Below are positions 7,748 to 17,640 of a DNA stretch of 61,332 nt, piece by piece. Where the stretch lies: positions 1 to 61,332 of the forward strand of contig JAFGQZ010000017.1 of the NCBI GenBank assembly GCA_016935435.1. The letters run 5' to 3'. The notes beneath the pieces are model-generated. The model was not told the origin of the DNA and did not search any database. It saw only the letters and a list, made by a program, of their open reading frames with translations. The stretch is from Bacteroidales bacterium. Lineage in GTDB: Bacteria; Bacteroidota; Bacteroidia; Bacteroidales; UBA10428. Position numbers and translations under genes: made by a program. Within the stretch, counting starts at the first letter, position 1, and every line of letters starts with the position of its first letter.

Positions 7748-7935
7748 GGCAATTTTCTGGTTTAAAACAAAACAAAGGTTTAACAATAATAGCCAAAGGA
7801 GCGCAATTTTTATGCAACACAACTATTTTTTTTTAAAATACTACGCAACCAATGGCACTGCTTCTTTATCTAATAATTTAGCGATTGTTATTTTTTTTAA
7901 TTCTACACACCCTAAACCACGGCGATTATGCCTAA

Positions 7936-7965
7936 AAAGCCCCTATAACGTTTTATAGGGGCTTT
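7936..7965. terminator. Hairpin terminator downstream of the 7972-8445 gene
   Basis: A perfect 12-bp stem (AAAGCCCCTATA, 7936-7947, and TATAGGGGCTTT, 7954-7965) with a six-base loop and A/T flanks. It lies just past the stop of the minus-strand gene at 7972. Confidence 0.75.
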
Positions 7966-7971
7966 GCATTT

Positions 7972-8445
7972 TCATTCGCCGGCCCGTTTAATTAATAACA
8001 CAAGCAAAATACACAACAGGAATAAATTGTTCAAGCGCCTTGTGATATTCAAAGGGGCATTACCAACATCCGAATAAATGCCGGTAATATCTTTAAGTGC
8101 GGTTATTTTTTCATCGATACTTAAAATGAGTTGATCGGCATCCCAGCCTTTATATTTTTGGGCCCATGTAGCGGTTTTTATTAGGTTGTTGTCAACTACT
8201 TGCTTTGGGGCCAGACGGTTAAAATCAAACCCTTCTTTTATTGCCGCATAAATATTAGCGCCTTCGAGTTTGCCAATGAGGGCAATACGGTCGATTCCTG
8301 GTTTGTTCCTATGTTCAAGCCTTTGAATATTGTTGCGGAGTTCACGGAAAATCAATTTACGTGTTATATTTCCCGATTTCGACTTTTGGGCCAAAAACTT
8401 ATAAAGGTCGAAACCCGAGCTGAATATTTCGTTAATTATGCTCAT
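7972..8445 (-). CDS. Hypothetical protein with C-terminal membrane anchor
   Basis: A 157-residue protein I do not recognise. The first ~130 residues are mixed and charged (several basic patches such as KSKSGNITRKLIFRELRNN), predicted mainly helical. Residues ~138-153 (LNNLFLLCILLVLLIKR) are a single hydrophobic segment at the very C-terminus followed by RAGE, as in tail-anchored proteins. No signal peptide. It is alone, divergent from the five-PAS kinase (145 bp between start codons) and ended by a strong hairpin. Confidence 0.7.
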   Translation of the reverse strand: MSIINEIFSSGFDLYKFLAQKSKSGNITRKLIFRELRNNIQRLEHRNKPGIDRIALIGKLEGANIYAAIKEGFDFNRLAPKQVVDNNLIKTATWAQKYKGWDADQLILSIDEKITALKDITGIYSDVGNAPLNITRRLNNLFLLCILLVLLIKRAGE

Positions 8446-8590
8446 TTTTGCATTTCGTATAAGATATATTACTCTTTACCACAAAAAATGTTAATTTAAT
8501 CATACTATTTAATAGTTCACAAAAAAACAATTGAACTTAATATATATTTAGAACGTATAAATGCTGTAACCCTATTTTCAAGATACTACT

Positions 8591-11500
8591 GTGATAAATT
8601 TAATTTTTTTGTCTTTAACGGAGCCCTCTATCATCATATCGTTTTTAACAGGAGTGCTGTTTTCCGTATCGGCAATATACATATACATGAGGTTTCTGAA
8701 ACAGAAATTAAACTCTTTACGCGATATTAGCGAAATTAGCAACGAAGACTCTGTTCCAATTTTTACTCTACTGAACAACCTGCCCGACAATGTTTATATA
8801 AAAGACACTGCCGGCCGATATATTATTGCAAACGATAGTTTTGCCCATCAATTAAAACTTAGCAATTCGGAAAAACTTGCCGGGAAAAAAGATTCCGATT
8901 TTTATCCGGCTGAAGTTGCCTCCCGGTATGCCGATGAAGACAACAAAGTTCTTAGTGGTGAAATTCCGGTATTGCGGCGCGAACAAAAAAGCGAAAAGAA
9001 CAATGTTGTTAAGCACACGGTTACTACAAAAATACCCTTAAAAAATAAATTTGGGGAAATTATTGGCCTGGTTGGGATTTGCAGTGATGTAACAGCTCAA
9101 AAAAACATTACTGACGAACTTCAACGTCAAAATTTTAACATAGAACAGGAACGTAAACTTCTGCGTGCCCTTATGGACAATATGCCCGATACTATTTATA
9201 TCAAAGACAAAAACGGGTGCTTTCTCGATGTGAACCCAGCCCAGGTTGCTGTTACAAAAGGTTTAACCAGGGCTGAAATGATAGGTAAATCGGACTACGA
9301 TTATTACCCCAAAGATATTGCCGATATTTTTTCTAAAGACGACAAACATATTATCGATACAGGCGAGTCGGTTGTAAATAAAGAAGAAATTGGGTTCGAC
9401 CCCGAAGGGAACATACGTGTTAAATTAACCACTAAAGTGCCTTTCTTCGACGAAATCGGCAATGTTATAGGGCTTGTAGGTATTGGCCGCGATATTACAC
9501 AGCTGAAAGAAACTGAAGAGAAACTTATCGAGCAAACCCAAAACCTTCAGGAAATAAATGTTCTGCTCGAAGAGCGACAGGAAGAAATTAACCAGCAATC
9601 GGACGAACTTAGTGAGCAGAACAAGCTTCTCGAAAGCGAGCGAACATTGTTGCGGACACTTATCGACAACATACCCGACTATATTTTTATTAAAGATACC
9701 CAGGGCCAGTTTATTACTGCCAATAAAAATATGCTCGATAATTTCAATATCGATACCCTGGATGCCATTAAAGGTAAAACCGACTATGATTTTTACCCGA
9801 AAGAAATGGCACAAAAATTTATGGCCGATGAAGCAAAAATTGTGGCCAGCGGGAAGCCTCTTATTGGTGCTGAAGAAACCGGTATTGACAAACATGGCAA
9901 TATAATACACCTTTTAACCACCAAAGTACCAATAAAAGGAGTTGATGGGGATATCGAAGGTATAGTAGGCATCACAAAAAACATTACATCAATTAAAGAA
10001 ACCGAACTAAAACTAATTGAACAGGCCGATTACCTGAAGGAAGTGAACGTTTTGCTCGAAGAAAGGCAGGAAGAAATCCAACAACAGGCCAGCGAACTTT
10101 CGAACCAGAACCGCCTGCTGGAAAACGAAAGGAACCTGCTACGTGTTTTAATCGACAATATACCCCAATCTATTTTTATTAAAGATACCGAAAGCCGCTT
10201 TGTTATGGGGAACAAAACCCTTATGAAGAGCCTTAGTGTTCGTTCATTAGAAGAGTTTGAAGGAAAATCGGATTTCGACTTCTACGACAAGAAACTTGCC
10301 GATGAGTTTTTTAACGATGAAAAGAAAATTTTTGAATCGCGCAAACCTGTTATCAATAAAGAAGAATATCGTTATTTTAAAGATGGGAGCATAAAAATAA
10401 AATCGAGCACAAAAGTACCCTATTTCGACGAAGATGGCCGGATTCTTGGCATTGTTGGTATTAGCAACGATATAACCGACTTAAAAGAAATACAGAGCAA
10501 ACTCGAAATGCAGGCTAAAGACTTGCAGGAAGCAAACCAGTTGCTCGAAGAACGTGCCGAGGAAATCCAGAAACAGTCGGAGTGGCTCGAAGAACGTAAC
10601 GATGCAGTTGAGAAAGAGCGTAACCTGCTGCGCACGCTTATCGACAATATGCCCGACTATATATACATTAAAGACACATATAGCCGTTTTATAACAGTTA
10701 ACAAGCGCATGCTTGAAACACTTCATGTAAACACACTCGACGACATAGTAGGTAAAACCGATTTTGATGTAGCCCCATCGCAGGAAGCAGCGCAGGAATA
10801 TTTTGCCGATGAGCAGCTTATATTTAAATCGGGCAATGCACTAATTAATAAAGAAGAAATTGGTTTTGATGTTCAGGGTAAAGAAAGGGTAGTATCAACC
10901 ACAAAAGTGCCTTTCCGCGATACCGACGGAAAAATTCTCGGCATTGTTGGCATAGGGCGCGATATTACCAAGCAGAAAAACAACGAGAGAAAACTAATAG
11001 AACAGGCCGACAGCCTAAAACAGGTAAACACACTCTTACAGGAAAGGCAAGACAGGATACAGGCACAGGCCGAAGAGCTCAACAGGCAATCGGAAATACT
11101 CAAAAAAGCCAATAAGCAACTTGAAGAACTAAATGCTACAAAAAATAAATTCTTCTCTATAATTGCACACGACTTAAAAAATCCGTTCCAGGCAATTTTT
11201 GGTTTTTCCGAACTCTTAATGCGCAATTTCGACGATTTTGAGGAAAAACAACGCATCGAACTGTTGTCGATGATTAAAGCCTCATCGGAAAGTGCTTACA
11301 ACCTGCTTGAGAACTTATTGCAATGGGCACGTACACAAACCGAAAGAATTAAGTACAACCCAACAGTAATTAATGTTCACGAAATGATTAAGCAAAATAT
11401 AGTATTGAGTAAAGCTAATGCCGAAAATAAAGGCATTACTGTAAAAACCGATTTATTGTGCGGTGGTTTTGCCTGGGCCGATTTCAATATGATTAACCTT

Positions 11501-11824
11501 GTAATCCGCAACCTGCTTAGCAATGCCATAAAATTCACGCCAAACAACGGAACCATAACAATTAAGTGCGAAGATTCCCAAAATAAAATATGCACTATTG
11601 CCATTTCCGATACGGGTATTGGCATATCGGAGGAAAACATCAAAAAACTGTTTAAAATCGACGAATATTTTTCAACTTCAGGAACTGCAGGCGAAAGCGG
11701 TACCGGGCTGGGGTTAATTATTTGCAGGGAATTTATTGAAAAAAACCATGGGAAACTTAACGTGGAGAGCAAACTCGATATAGGCACAACTTTTTCGTTT
11801 ACCCTGCCTTTAACCGAAAAATAG
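8591..11824 (+). CDS. Histidine kinase with five PAS domains
   Basis: A 1077-residue sensor kinase. Residues ~12-32 form one membrane helix; there is no periplasmic domain, so sensing should be cytoplasmic or at the membrane. Five PAS_4-like domains follow, each starting with a DN(I/M)P..(I/F)(Y/F)IKD motif whose asparagine is at residues 63, 197, 360, 523 and 686. They are joined by coiled-coil linkers rich in LLEERQEEIQ and LIEQAD. PAS 2 to 5 are spaced exactly 163 codons (489 bp) apart. HisKA spans ~850-915 with phospho-acceptor His860 in SIIAHDLKNP, then HATPase_c with NLLSNAIKFTP (N box), DTGIGI and GTGLGL. No receiver domain and no adjacent response regulator. Start chosen at a GTG (8591); a later start would remove the membrane segment. 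Confidence 0.93.
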   Translation: MINLIFLSLTEPSIIISFLTGVLFSVSAIYIYMRFLKQKLNSLRDISEISNEDSVPIFTLLNNLPDNVYIKDTAGRYIIANDSFAHQLKLSNSEKLAGKKDSDFYPAEVASRYADEDNKVLSGEIPVLRREQKSEKNNVVKHTVTTKIPLKNKFGEIIGLVGICSDVTAQKNITDELQRQNFNIEQERKLLRALMDNMPDTIYIKDKNGCFLDVNPAQVAVTKGLTRAEMIGKSDYDYYPKDIADIFSKDDKHIIDTGESVVNKEEIGFDPEGNIRVKLTTKVPFFDEIGNVIGLVGIGRDITQLKETEEKLIEQTQNLQEINVLLEERQEEINQQSDELSEQNKLLESERTLLRTLIDNIPDYIFIKDTQGQFITANKNMLDNFNIDTLDAIKGKTDYDFYPKEMAQKFMADEAKIVASGKPLIGAEETGIDKHGNIIHLLTTKVPIKGVDGDIEGIVGITKNITSIKETELKLIEQADYLKEVNVLLEERQEEIQQQASELSNQNRLLENERNLLRVLIDNIPQSIFIKDTESRFVMGNKTLMKSLSVRSLEEFEGKSDFDFYDKKLADEFFNDEKKIFESRKPVINKEEYRYFKDGSIKIKSSTKVPYFDEDGRILGIVGISNDITDLKEIQSKLEMQAKDLQEANQLLEERAEEIQKQSEWLEERNDAVEKERNLLRTLIDNMPDYIYIKDTYSRFITVNKRMLETLHVNTLDDIVGKTDFDVAPSQEAAQEYFADEQLIFKSGNALINKEEIGFDVQGKERVVSTTKVPFRDTDGKILGIVGIGRDITKQKNNERKLIEQADSLKQVNTLLQERQDRIQAQAEELNRQSEILKKANKQLEELNATKNKFFSIIAHDLKNPFQAIFGFSELLMRNFDDFEEKQRIELLSMIKASSESAYNLLENLLQWARTQTERIKYNPTVINVHEMIKQNIVLSKANAENKGITVKTDLLCGGFAWADFNMINLVIRNLLSNAIKFTPNNGTITIKCEDSQNKICTIAISDTGIGISEENIKKLFKIDEYFSTSGTAGESGTGLGLIICREFIEKNHGKLNVESKLDIGTTFSFTLPLTEK

Positions 11825-11836
11825 ACTGATAATTAC

Positions 11837-13138
11837 CTATTTTACATAAACCGATTGTTTGCTGATAGATGATTTTACTGGTGCAAATATGCGTTCGAGC
11901 AATGTACGGCTTTCGGTAATAATTTCTGCATTTCCCTGCATATTCTGGCTGAAAGCCAGTTTCTGGTTGTAATTGGTAACCAGGCTTGTGCTGTCGATAG
12001 AAACCCTGGCATAATAAAGGCCATCTTCCGATGTAAGCGACAGTGTTTCGATACGCCCGGTAACAATGCCAAATTCGAGGTGGGGGTAGTTATCGAACTG
12101 TATTATAACCCTGTTGCCTTCTGCAATTTTTCCCGCCCCAGTTGGTTCAAACGATACCCTTCCGAATATTTTACCGCTTTGTTGGGGTAAAATAGTTACT
12201 GCAATTTCGCCTTGTTTTATATATTGTTTCTCGCTCCATATCTTGTTCATCGATACGGTACCATCGAAGGGGGCAATGATAAGGTAATTATTGGCCCATT
12301 GGGTAAGGGCGCCTTTTAGTTCGGCCCACCTTGATTTTAATTTGCTGTACAGGCCAAGGTCTTCTTTGCGCAGTTGGAGCTCAAGCTCAAGCCTCTGGTG
12401 TTCAAGCTGGCTGGCCAGTATTTTTGTTTGATTGTATTTTGAAATTGATTCCTTTAAACCGGATAATTTATTTAATTTGCCCTGCTCGCTTGTTTCGAGC
12501 TCGCTTAACGACAAAACCCCACTGGCTGCCAATGCAGAATCTCTTTTATATTTTTGTTCAACAATTTGGTATTCCTTCGATAAAACTGCCTGAAGTTCTT
12601 CAAGCGATTTTAGGTATAAACCGTATTTTGCGATCTCGCTGTTTAGCGAATTCATTTTTTTTATATAATAACCTATGTCAGAGAAATTTTTGTACTCTTC
12701 AAGAGTATTTATAAAAGTGGCATAAGATGGCTGCATTGGACCCAGTTCGAGCTGTGTGCTTAAAAGATCGCCTGTTAAAAGCTTTTCTATTGCAAAACTA
12801 TCCGACAGGATGCCTGTTAAATATATTGCATCGGCATAATTTGTTGCTGACTTAATTGATGCCAGCACAGTGTTTTTTTTAACATTTTGCTTGTCCGACA
12901 CAAAAAACGATTCTATAGTGCCGCTAACATTGGCCTTGATTTCTGCCGGGGGGGTATTGGTGGTTAGCTGAATGGGGCATCGGATAATATCGGGGTATTT
13001 TAAGGTATTTGCAACAACCAGCAGTACAATAAGCACAAAAAAAATTAGCAGGGTGCCCCAACGCACCATCCAGCGGGGAACATTGCCTAAAATTTCCTGC
13101 ACTTCTATACTTCTTATTTCGTAGTGGTTGTTATCCAT
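11837..13138 (-). CDS. HlyD-family membrane fusion protein of a peptide exporter
   Basis: A 433-residue periplasmic adaptor. One membrane helix at ~28-46 (LLIFFVLIVLLVVANTL) follows a short cytoplasmic tail. Then come a barrel-sandwich half-motif (PAEIKANVSGTIESFFV), a long coiled-coil hairpin (~110-270) and the second lipoyl half (LIIAPFDGTVSMNKIW), ending in a beta-barrel region (GRVSFEPTGAGKIAEGNRV). Such proteins link an inner-membrane ABC exporter to the outer membrane. It starts 8 bp after the C39 ABC gene, so the two form one operon and one exporter. The gene ends 12 bp from the convergent five-PAS kinase, with no terminator visible between them. No outer-membrane TolC gene lies in the window. 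Confidence 0.92.
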   Translation of the reverse strand: MDNNHYEIRSIEVQEILGNVPRWMVRWGTLLIFFVLIVLLVVANTLKYPDIIRCPIQLTTNTPPAEIKANVSGTIESFFVSDKQNVKKNTVLASIKSATNYADAIYLTGILSDSFAIEKLLTGDLLSTQLELGPMQPSYATFINTLEEYKNFSDIGYYIKKMNSLNSEIAKYGLYLKSLEELQAVLSKEYQIVEQKYKRDSALAASGVLSLSELETSEQGKLNKLSGLKESISKYNQTKILASQLEHQRLELELQLRKEDLGLYSKLKSRWAELKGALTQWANNYLIIAPFDGTVSMNKIWSEKQYIKQGEIAVTILPQQSGKIFGRVSFEPTGAGKIAEGNRVIIQFDNYPHLEFGIVTGRIETLSLTSEDGLYYARVSIDSTSLVTNYNQKLAFSQNMQGNAEIITESRTLLERIFAPVKSSISKQSVYVK

Positions 13139-13146
13139 AATATTAT

Positions 13147-15336
13147 TTAAGCGCCTAATTCAAGTTGGTTTTTCACAAGGGTAAAATATTTCCCTTTTTT
13201 ATCAATAAGTTGTTTGTGTGTTCCGGTCTCAACAATTTCACCCTCATCGATTACCACAATCTGATCGGCATTTTTTACGGTACTCAGCCTGTGTGCCACT
13301 ACAATTACAGTTTTATCCCTGAAAAAAGTGCCCATGTTTTCCAATATATCCTTCTCATTTTGGGCATCGAGGGCATTAGTGGCTTCGTCGAAAAATACAA
13401 TGCCGGGATTTTTATATAAAGCCCTGGCAATAAGTATGCGTTGTTTTTGCCCCTGGCTAAGCCCGAGCCCATGGCTGCCAATTTTAGTGTTGATGCCCAG
13501 GGGGAGCTTACGTATTATTTCATCGACATTCGATAACCGGCATGCTTCAAACAGCCTGTTTACATCAATTTCTTCCGACGACAGGGCAATGTTTTTGGCA
13601 ATAGTATCGGAGAAAATATAACCATCCTGCATTACTACCCCGCAATTTTGCCTCCACAGGTTAGGGTTGATTGAGCCAAGCCCCTGGCCCCCGATTCTTA
13701 TTTCGCCCGACACGGGCTGATAAAAACTTAATAGTAGTTTTAACAGGGTGGTTTTTCCACTGCCACTTGTGCCGACAATGGCGGTAATTTTATTTGCCGG
13801 TATAATTAGGTTAATATTGTCAAGAACCAGCGGGGAGTGTGGGCCTTCATACCGGAAAGACACATTGGCCAGTTCAATATCGTTCTTTGCGACAAAATTT
13901 TCGACATATAGTTTATTGTCGTCAAGTTCATTTTTGCTGTTGTGCACTTCGGCCATCCGCTCAAGGCTGATTTTTGCATCTTGTGTGCGGTGCATAAAAT
14001 CGACAACCTGGTTTAGCGGCCCAGAAAGTTGCCCAAGAATGTACGAAACAGCAAGGAGCCCGCCAAGGGTGAGTTCGCCGTTAATCACCATCAGCGATGC
14101 TATAAACAATATTACAATATCTTTAAATTCGTTGAAAAACAGTGCCCCGGCTTTTTGTTTTTCGTGTAACGACAGGCTTTTAACGTTTATCCTGAAAATT
14201 TTTGCCTGAATACTTTCCCATTCCCACCTTTTCTGTTTTTCGCAATTGTTTAATTTTATATCGGGCATACCCTGTATCAATTGAATTAGGGTATTCTGGT
14301 TTTCCGATAATTGGGCAAATTTCTTATTGTCGAGCCCTCTTCTTCTTTTCATAAAGAAAAAAGTCCACAAAACAAACAGCAGGGTGCCAATAATAAAAAC
14401 CACAAACAATTTCAAACTAAAAAACAATAGTACAATGCCTAAAACTACAAGGGTAAAAACCGAGTAAAACAAATTCAGGATGGTTTCTGACAAGAATTGC
14501 TCTATGCGGTGATGATCGTATATGCGTTGAATAAAATCGCCGGTGGTTTTTGTGTCGAAATAAGCAATCGGCAGCTTCATCAATTTAATCAGAAAGTCGG
14601 ATATAAGATAAATATTAATCTTCGAACCTATGTGCAATAACATCCAGCTGCGAAAATAGCCAATAAGAAAACGGCTCGACATAAGAACAACCTGGGCAAT
14701 AAAAATGGTGGTTACTAAGTTAATGTTTGGTATTACAACCCCTTTGTCGATGACAAGCCTGAACAAAAAGGGCATAATAATTTGCAAAACGGCGGCCAGT
14801 GTTACCCCAAGTATAAGTTGAACAAGCAATGGCCTGAATTCGCGGAGATAAGAAAGTATAAACCCAAATTTCGATTTGTCGGTGTTTTCCTCTGGTTGGG
14901 CAAAAAAATCGGGTGTTGGCGAAAGCTGTAGGCAAATTCCATAATGCTTGTCGCGAAGTTTTGTTGATGCCCACCCGTTTGTAAATTCGGCATGTGTGTA
15001 TGTTATTTTTCCGCATGCCGGATCTGCAACATAAACTTTTTTCGGGGTTATTTTATATACAACAATAAAATGGTTTTGGTTCCAATGGGCTATGCAGGGG
15101 AGCTTTACATCAGATTTTAGCTGCTCGAAAGTTACCCTAAGCCCCTCGGTGCGATAGCCTGTGGTTTCGGCAGCTTCGCTTATTCCCAGCAGCGACACCC
15201 CGTCGCGCGAGATAAAAGATTTTTGCCGTAAGTTGTTTAAAGAAAGGCTTCTTCCGTAATACCTCGATATCATGCTGAGGCAAGAGGGGCCACAATCGTT
15301 GGCATCGTGTTGGATGGTTAGCGGGAAGCTTCGCAT
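13147..15336 (-). CDS. Peptidase-containing ABC exporter (C39 peptidase, double-glycine peptides)
   Basis: A 729-residue bacteriocin-type ABC transporter that cleaves a double-glycine leader and exports the core. Residues 1-~135 are a C39 peptidase with catalytic Cys15 (HDANDCGPSC), His89 (WNQNHFIVVY) and Asp105 (VADPACG), all present, so it should be active. A six-helix membrane domain (~165-440) and an ABC ATPase (~490-729) follow: Walker A GTSGSGKTT, signature LSQGQKQR, Walker B IVFFDEATNAL and an H-loop AHRLST. The cognate HlyD gene follows by 8 bp. The probable substrate is the 45-residue GG peptide at 17730-17867. Divergent or other peptides elsewhere in the genome could also be handled. 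Confidence 0.95.
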   Translation of the reverse strand: MRSFPLTIQHDANDCGPSCLSMISRYYGRSLSLNNLRQKSFISRDGVSLLGISEAAETTGYRTEGLRVTFEQLKSDVKLPCIAHWNQNHFIVVYKITPKKVYVADPACGKITYTHAEFTNGWASTKLRDKHYGICLQLSPTPDFFAQPEENTDKSKFGFILSYLREFRPLLVQLILGVTLAAVLQIIMPFLFRLVIDKGVVIPNINLVTTIFIAQVVLMSSRFLIGYFRSWMLLHIGSKINIYLISDFLIKLMKLPIAYFDTKTTGDFIQRIYDHHRIEQFLSETILNLFYSVFTLVVLGIVLLFFSLKLFVVFIIGTLLFVLWTFFFMKRRRGLDNKKFAQLSENQNTLIQLIQGMPDIKLNNCEKQKRWEWESIQAKIFRINVKSLSLHEKQKAGALFFNEFKDIVILFIASLMVINGELTLGGLLAVSYILGQLSGPLNQVVDFMHRTQDAKISLERMAEVHNSKNELDDNKLYVENFVAKNDIELANVSFRYEGPHSPLVLDNINLIIPANKITAIVGTSGSGKTTLLKLLLSFYQPVSGEIRIGGQGLGSINPNLWRQNCGVVMQDGYIFSDTIAKNIALSSEEIDVNRLFEACRLSNVDEIIRKLPLGINTKIGSHGLGLSQGQKQRILIARALYKNPGIVFFDEATNALDAQNEKDILENMGTFFRDKTVIVVAHRLSTVKNADQIVVIDEGEIVETGTHKQLIDKKGKYFTLVKNQLELGA

Positions 15337-15472
15337 GGGAAACCTAAAAAAGTTATTTATACTAAACTACATATTTTGGGTAAATGCTTAACTAAAAGTA
15401 TTTAACAATTTTACCATTTTAACAATCTTAGGCCTGTTTAGAAGGCGAAGCACGCAATTGTTCAGGATTAAT

Positions 15473-15500
15473 AAAAAAACCTGCCTTTTTCAGACAGGTT
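15473..15500 (-). terminator. Terminator between the small histidine kinase and the exporter operon
   Basis: On the minus strand an AACCTG/CAGGTT stem with an imperfect upper part is followed by seven T. It ends the 15555-16469 transcript, so the exporter (start 15336) should have its own promoter. Confidence 0.6.
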
Positions 15501-15554
15501 CTTTATATTAACATAAACGAGGTAAATTATTTGCTGTTTTATTGGCAATAATAA

Positions 15555-16469
15555 TTAAACTGCCAGGGTATTCTGCCCTTTAATTACTGTTTCGAAAAAT
15601 TTATTCCGCCTTGATGCAGAAACCGCAAAAGGTTCAGCTGCAGTAAACGGAATAGCAAAAAAGAAGCAAGAACCTTTGCCTTTATTTGATGAGCACCAGA
15701 TTTTGCCCCCCATTAAGTCCAGCAATTTCTTACTATTCGATAAGCCTAGTCCCAAGCCACCTTTTGTGCCTTCGGCAAGCTCAATTTTAGAAAAACGGGT
15801 AAAAATATAGTTATCTTTATTATCGATTCCGCCAATTCCGGTGTCTTTAACAAAAAACTCAATTTTCTGGTTTTTTATGCTGCATCCAAATTCAACACTG
15901 CCTTTATCGGTGAACTTTAGCGCATTCTCCAATAAATGGCCCATTACCTGGTTTAAACGGTATTTATCGCAAAGCAATTCAATATCGCTGTAGCTTTCAG
16001 GTATGTTCATAAGAAGTGCAACACAGTTTTTGCCTAAAAGATGCTTACGCATGGTAAAATACGAAAGCAAATCCTGGAAAAAGTCGCCCAGGTTACACTT
16101 TTCTTTGGCTATTTTTATCATTCCGGCCTCAAGCAGCGAAGCCTGAATAATATCGTCCATTGTTCTTAAAAAATCGTTACTGCTTTTATTAATAAAACCC
16201 AGATATTCTTCGCGTTCTTTGTCACCAATTCTGTAATCTTTTGCCAGTAAGTTGGTGAACCCCATTATTGAGTTAAGCGGGGTGCGAATTTCGTGATAAA
16301 TGTTTTTCAAAAAACTCGACTTTGCCTGTTCTAGCTGCTTTGCGTTTTTTTCAACCTGCCCCTCAAGCTCTTTCAGCTTTTGTAACATTTCGTAATAATC
16401 GTTTTTCAACCGGTTGGGGGGGAACAGGTGTATATGCTTGCGTAACCATATTCTGAAATTGTGCAACAT
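15555..16469 (-). CDS. Soluble histidine kinase without a sensor domain
   Basis: A 304-residue protein made of a short basic N-terminus, a coiled coil (~25-52), HisKA with His59 in KNIYHEIRTPLNS, and HATPase_c with LLENALKFTD (N box), DTGIGG and GGLGLGLS (G boxes). No membrane helix, PAS, GAF or receiver domain is visible, so what it senses must come from a partner. It lies between the C39 exporter and the anti-sigma-like TPR gene, in the same direction, but hairpins on both sides suggest separate transcripts. No response regulator is adjacent. A role in controlling the peptide-export region is inference from position only. Confidence 0.88.
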   Translation of the reverse strand: MLHNFRIWLRKHIHLFPPNRLKNDYYEMLQKLKELEGQVEKNAKQLEQAKSSFLKNIYHEIRTPLNSIMGFTNLLAKDYRIGDKEREEYLGFINKSSNDFLRTMDDIIQASLLEAGMIKIAKEKCNLGDFFQDLLSYFTMRKHLLGKNCVALLMNIPESYSDIELLCDKYRLNQVMGHLLENALKFTDKGSVEFGCSIKNQKIEFFVKDTGIGGIDNKDNYIFTRFSKIELAEGTKGGLGLGLSNSKKLLDLMGGKIWCSSNKGKGSCFFFAIPFTAAEPFAVSASRRNKFFETVIKGQNTLAV

Positions 16470-16500
16470 AGTTTGTGTGTTTTGTAGCTTTTAAATCTGA

Positions 16501-16522
16501 AAAAGGCCGGTATAAACCGGCC
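16501..16522 (-). terminator. Hairpin downstream of the anti-sigma-like TPR gene
   Basis: GGCCGGT (16505-16511) and ACCGGCC (16516-16522) pair perfectly with a four-base loop. On the minus strand TTTT follows. The T-run is short, so efficiency is uncertain. Confidence 0.5.
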
Positions 16523-16562
16523 ATACCCTGCTTTGGGTTTAACCTCTGTTGTAGGCCATTAT

Positions 16563-17318
16563 TTAGTTAATGCGCCGCAAAATTCGTTTTGCATCGTTGC
16601 GATAGAATCCATTGGCATCGGCAAGCGATTTGAACTGCTCAACAGCTTTTTTCCTGTTATCGGTTAAAACATAACACATGCCCAGATACCATTTGGCCGA
16701 CTCCACAAACGGGTTAGGTTCATTTTGTATTATCCGCTGGAACCTTTCATTTGCCGTGTTATATTCTTTAATTTCCATGTGCGAAATGCCCGAATACAGG
16801 TTTATGCCTATTTTTGTACTATCGTTCTTTAATATATATTCGAACAGGGCAATGGCTTTTGCATACTCACCCTCTTTATAATAACTCATTGCTGTAACCA
16901 GTTTGTCGTGCATTTCGCCAGCCGAACGAAAGTTGGCAGACGCAACAGCCGGACTGTAAAATTCATCAATGAGCTTTTGGTTTGAAAAATTGCGGTGCTG
17001 TAAAAATAGCATAAGCCCCAAAACTACAAGTGCCAAGGCCCCGGCTGCTGAGTATATCCTCCCGTATGCCCTTCTTATAGTAAGCTTTCCTTTTTCCGAT
17101 ACCTGCATTATTTCCATGTGTATTTTATCGAGCTGCTCATGCAGCTCCAATACATCCTTATCGGAAAGTACCAGGTTAATCTGCTGTCGAAGTTTTATTT
17201 CATCTCTCAGATGAATATTGCCTTCTATTTCCTTCTCGAACCAAATCACTTCTTCCGGCGACATCTCCCCATGAAGGTAACGTTCGATAAATTCGCTATA
17301 GTTTAAATCCTCTCTCAT
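16563..17318 (-). CDS. TPR membrane protein with anti-sigma-like N-terminus
   Basis: A 251-residue protein. The N-terminus (FIERYLHGEMSPEEVIWFEKE, ~9-29) resembles the short helical segment of Bacteroidota anti-sigma factors, without the zinc ligands. One membrane helix lies at ~88-106 (AAGALALVVLGLMLFLQH). The C-terminal ~140 residues contain three or so tetratricopeptide repeats (YYKEGEYAKAIALFEYIL; YNTANERFQRIIQNEP; KWYLGMCYVLTDNRKKAVEQF). The topology puts the N-terminus inside and the TPRs in the periplasm. I infer it restrains the sigma factor at 20850-21428 and may contact the TPR-CHAT protein encoded nearby. Proof is lacking; a general assembly role is the alternative. Confidence 0.75.
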   Translation of the reverse strand: MREDLNYSEFIERYLHGEMSPEEVIWFEKEIEGNIHLRDEIKLRQQINLVLSDKDVLELHEQLDKIHMEIMQVSEKGKLTIRRAYGRIYSAAGALALVVLGLMLFLQHRNFSNQKLIDEFYSPAVASANFRSAGEMHDKLVTAMSYYKEGEYAKAIALFEYILKNDSTKIGINLYSGISHMEIKEYNTANERFQRIIQNEPNPFVESAKWYLGMCYVLTDNRKKAVEQFKSLADANGFYRNDAKRILRRIN

Positions 17319-17640
17319 ACTCTTTTTGGATTCGGTAAATAATAACTATTGTGCTATATGTTTTATATACAGCTAATTGTAAAAAAAAACCGAAATTTTT
17401 TTAATGGTTAAAATTGCAAATTAACGTATCGCCTGGCTGTTTTCGGCCAGTAGTAATATACCCATAAATAATCATAAGTTTTTACCTACAGCCCCGCACC
17501 CCACGGTTATGCATTATTTTCACGGCAATATTAACAATTATTGCCATTACGTTAACCTCTGTATAATATTTAACGTATGAGTTTCCGGGGATATACCTTT
17601 ACATATTTTATAAACTTAACTTAATTGATATGCAAAGTGT
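17319..17640. other. AT-rich intergenic region before the GG-peptide terminator
   Basis: About 320 bases between the start of the TPR membrane protein (17318) and the peptide terminator. It must hold the promoter of the TPR gene on the minus strand. I see no open frame, no perfect TAnnTTTG box with a good partner, and no strong palindrome. Confidence 0.4.

Noticed and set aside
8591..11824. Five-PAS kinase as a fusion assembly error from repeated units
   Set aside because: The units are diverged in sequence, keep one open frame and have exact spacing; an assembly collapse would give identical copies.
16523..16562. Very short frame ATGGCCTACAACAGAGGTTAA after the TPR gene as a second peptide
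   Set aside because: Encodes only six residues, has no leader motif and overlaps the terminator region.
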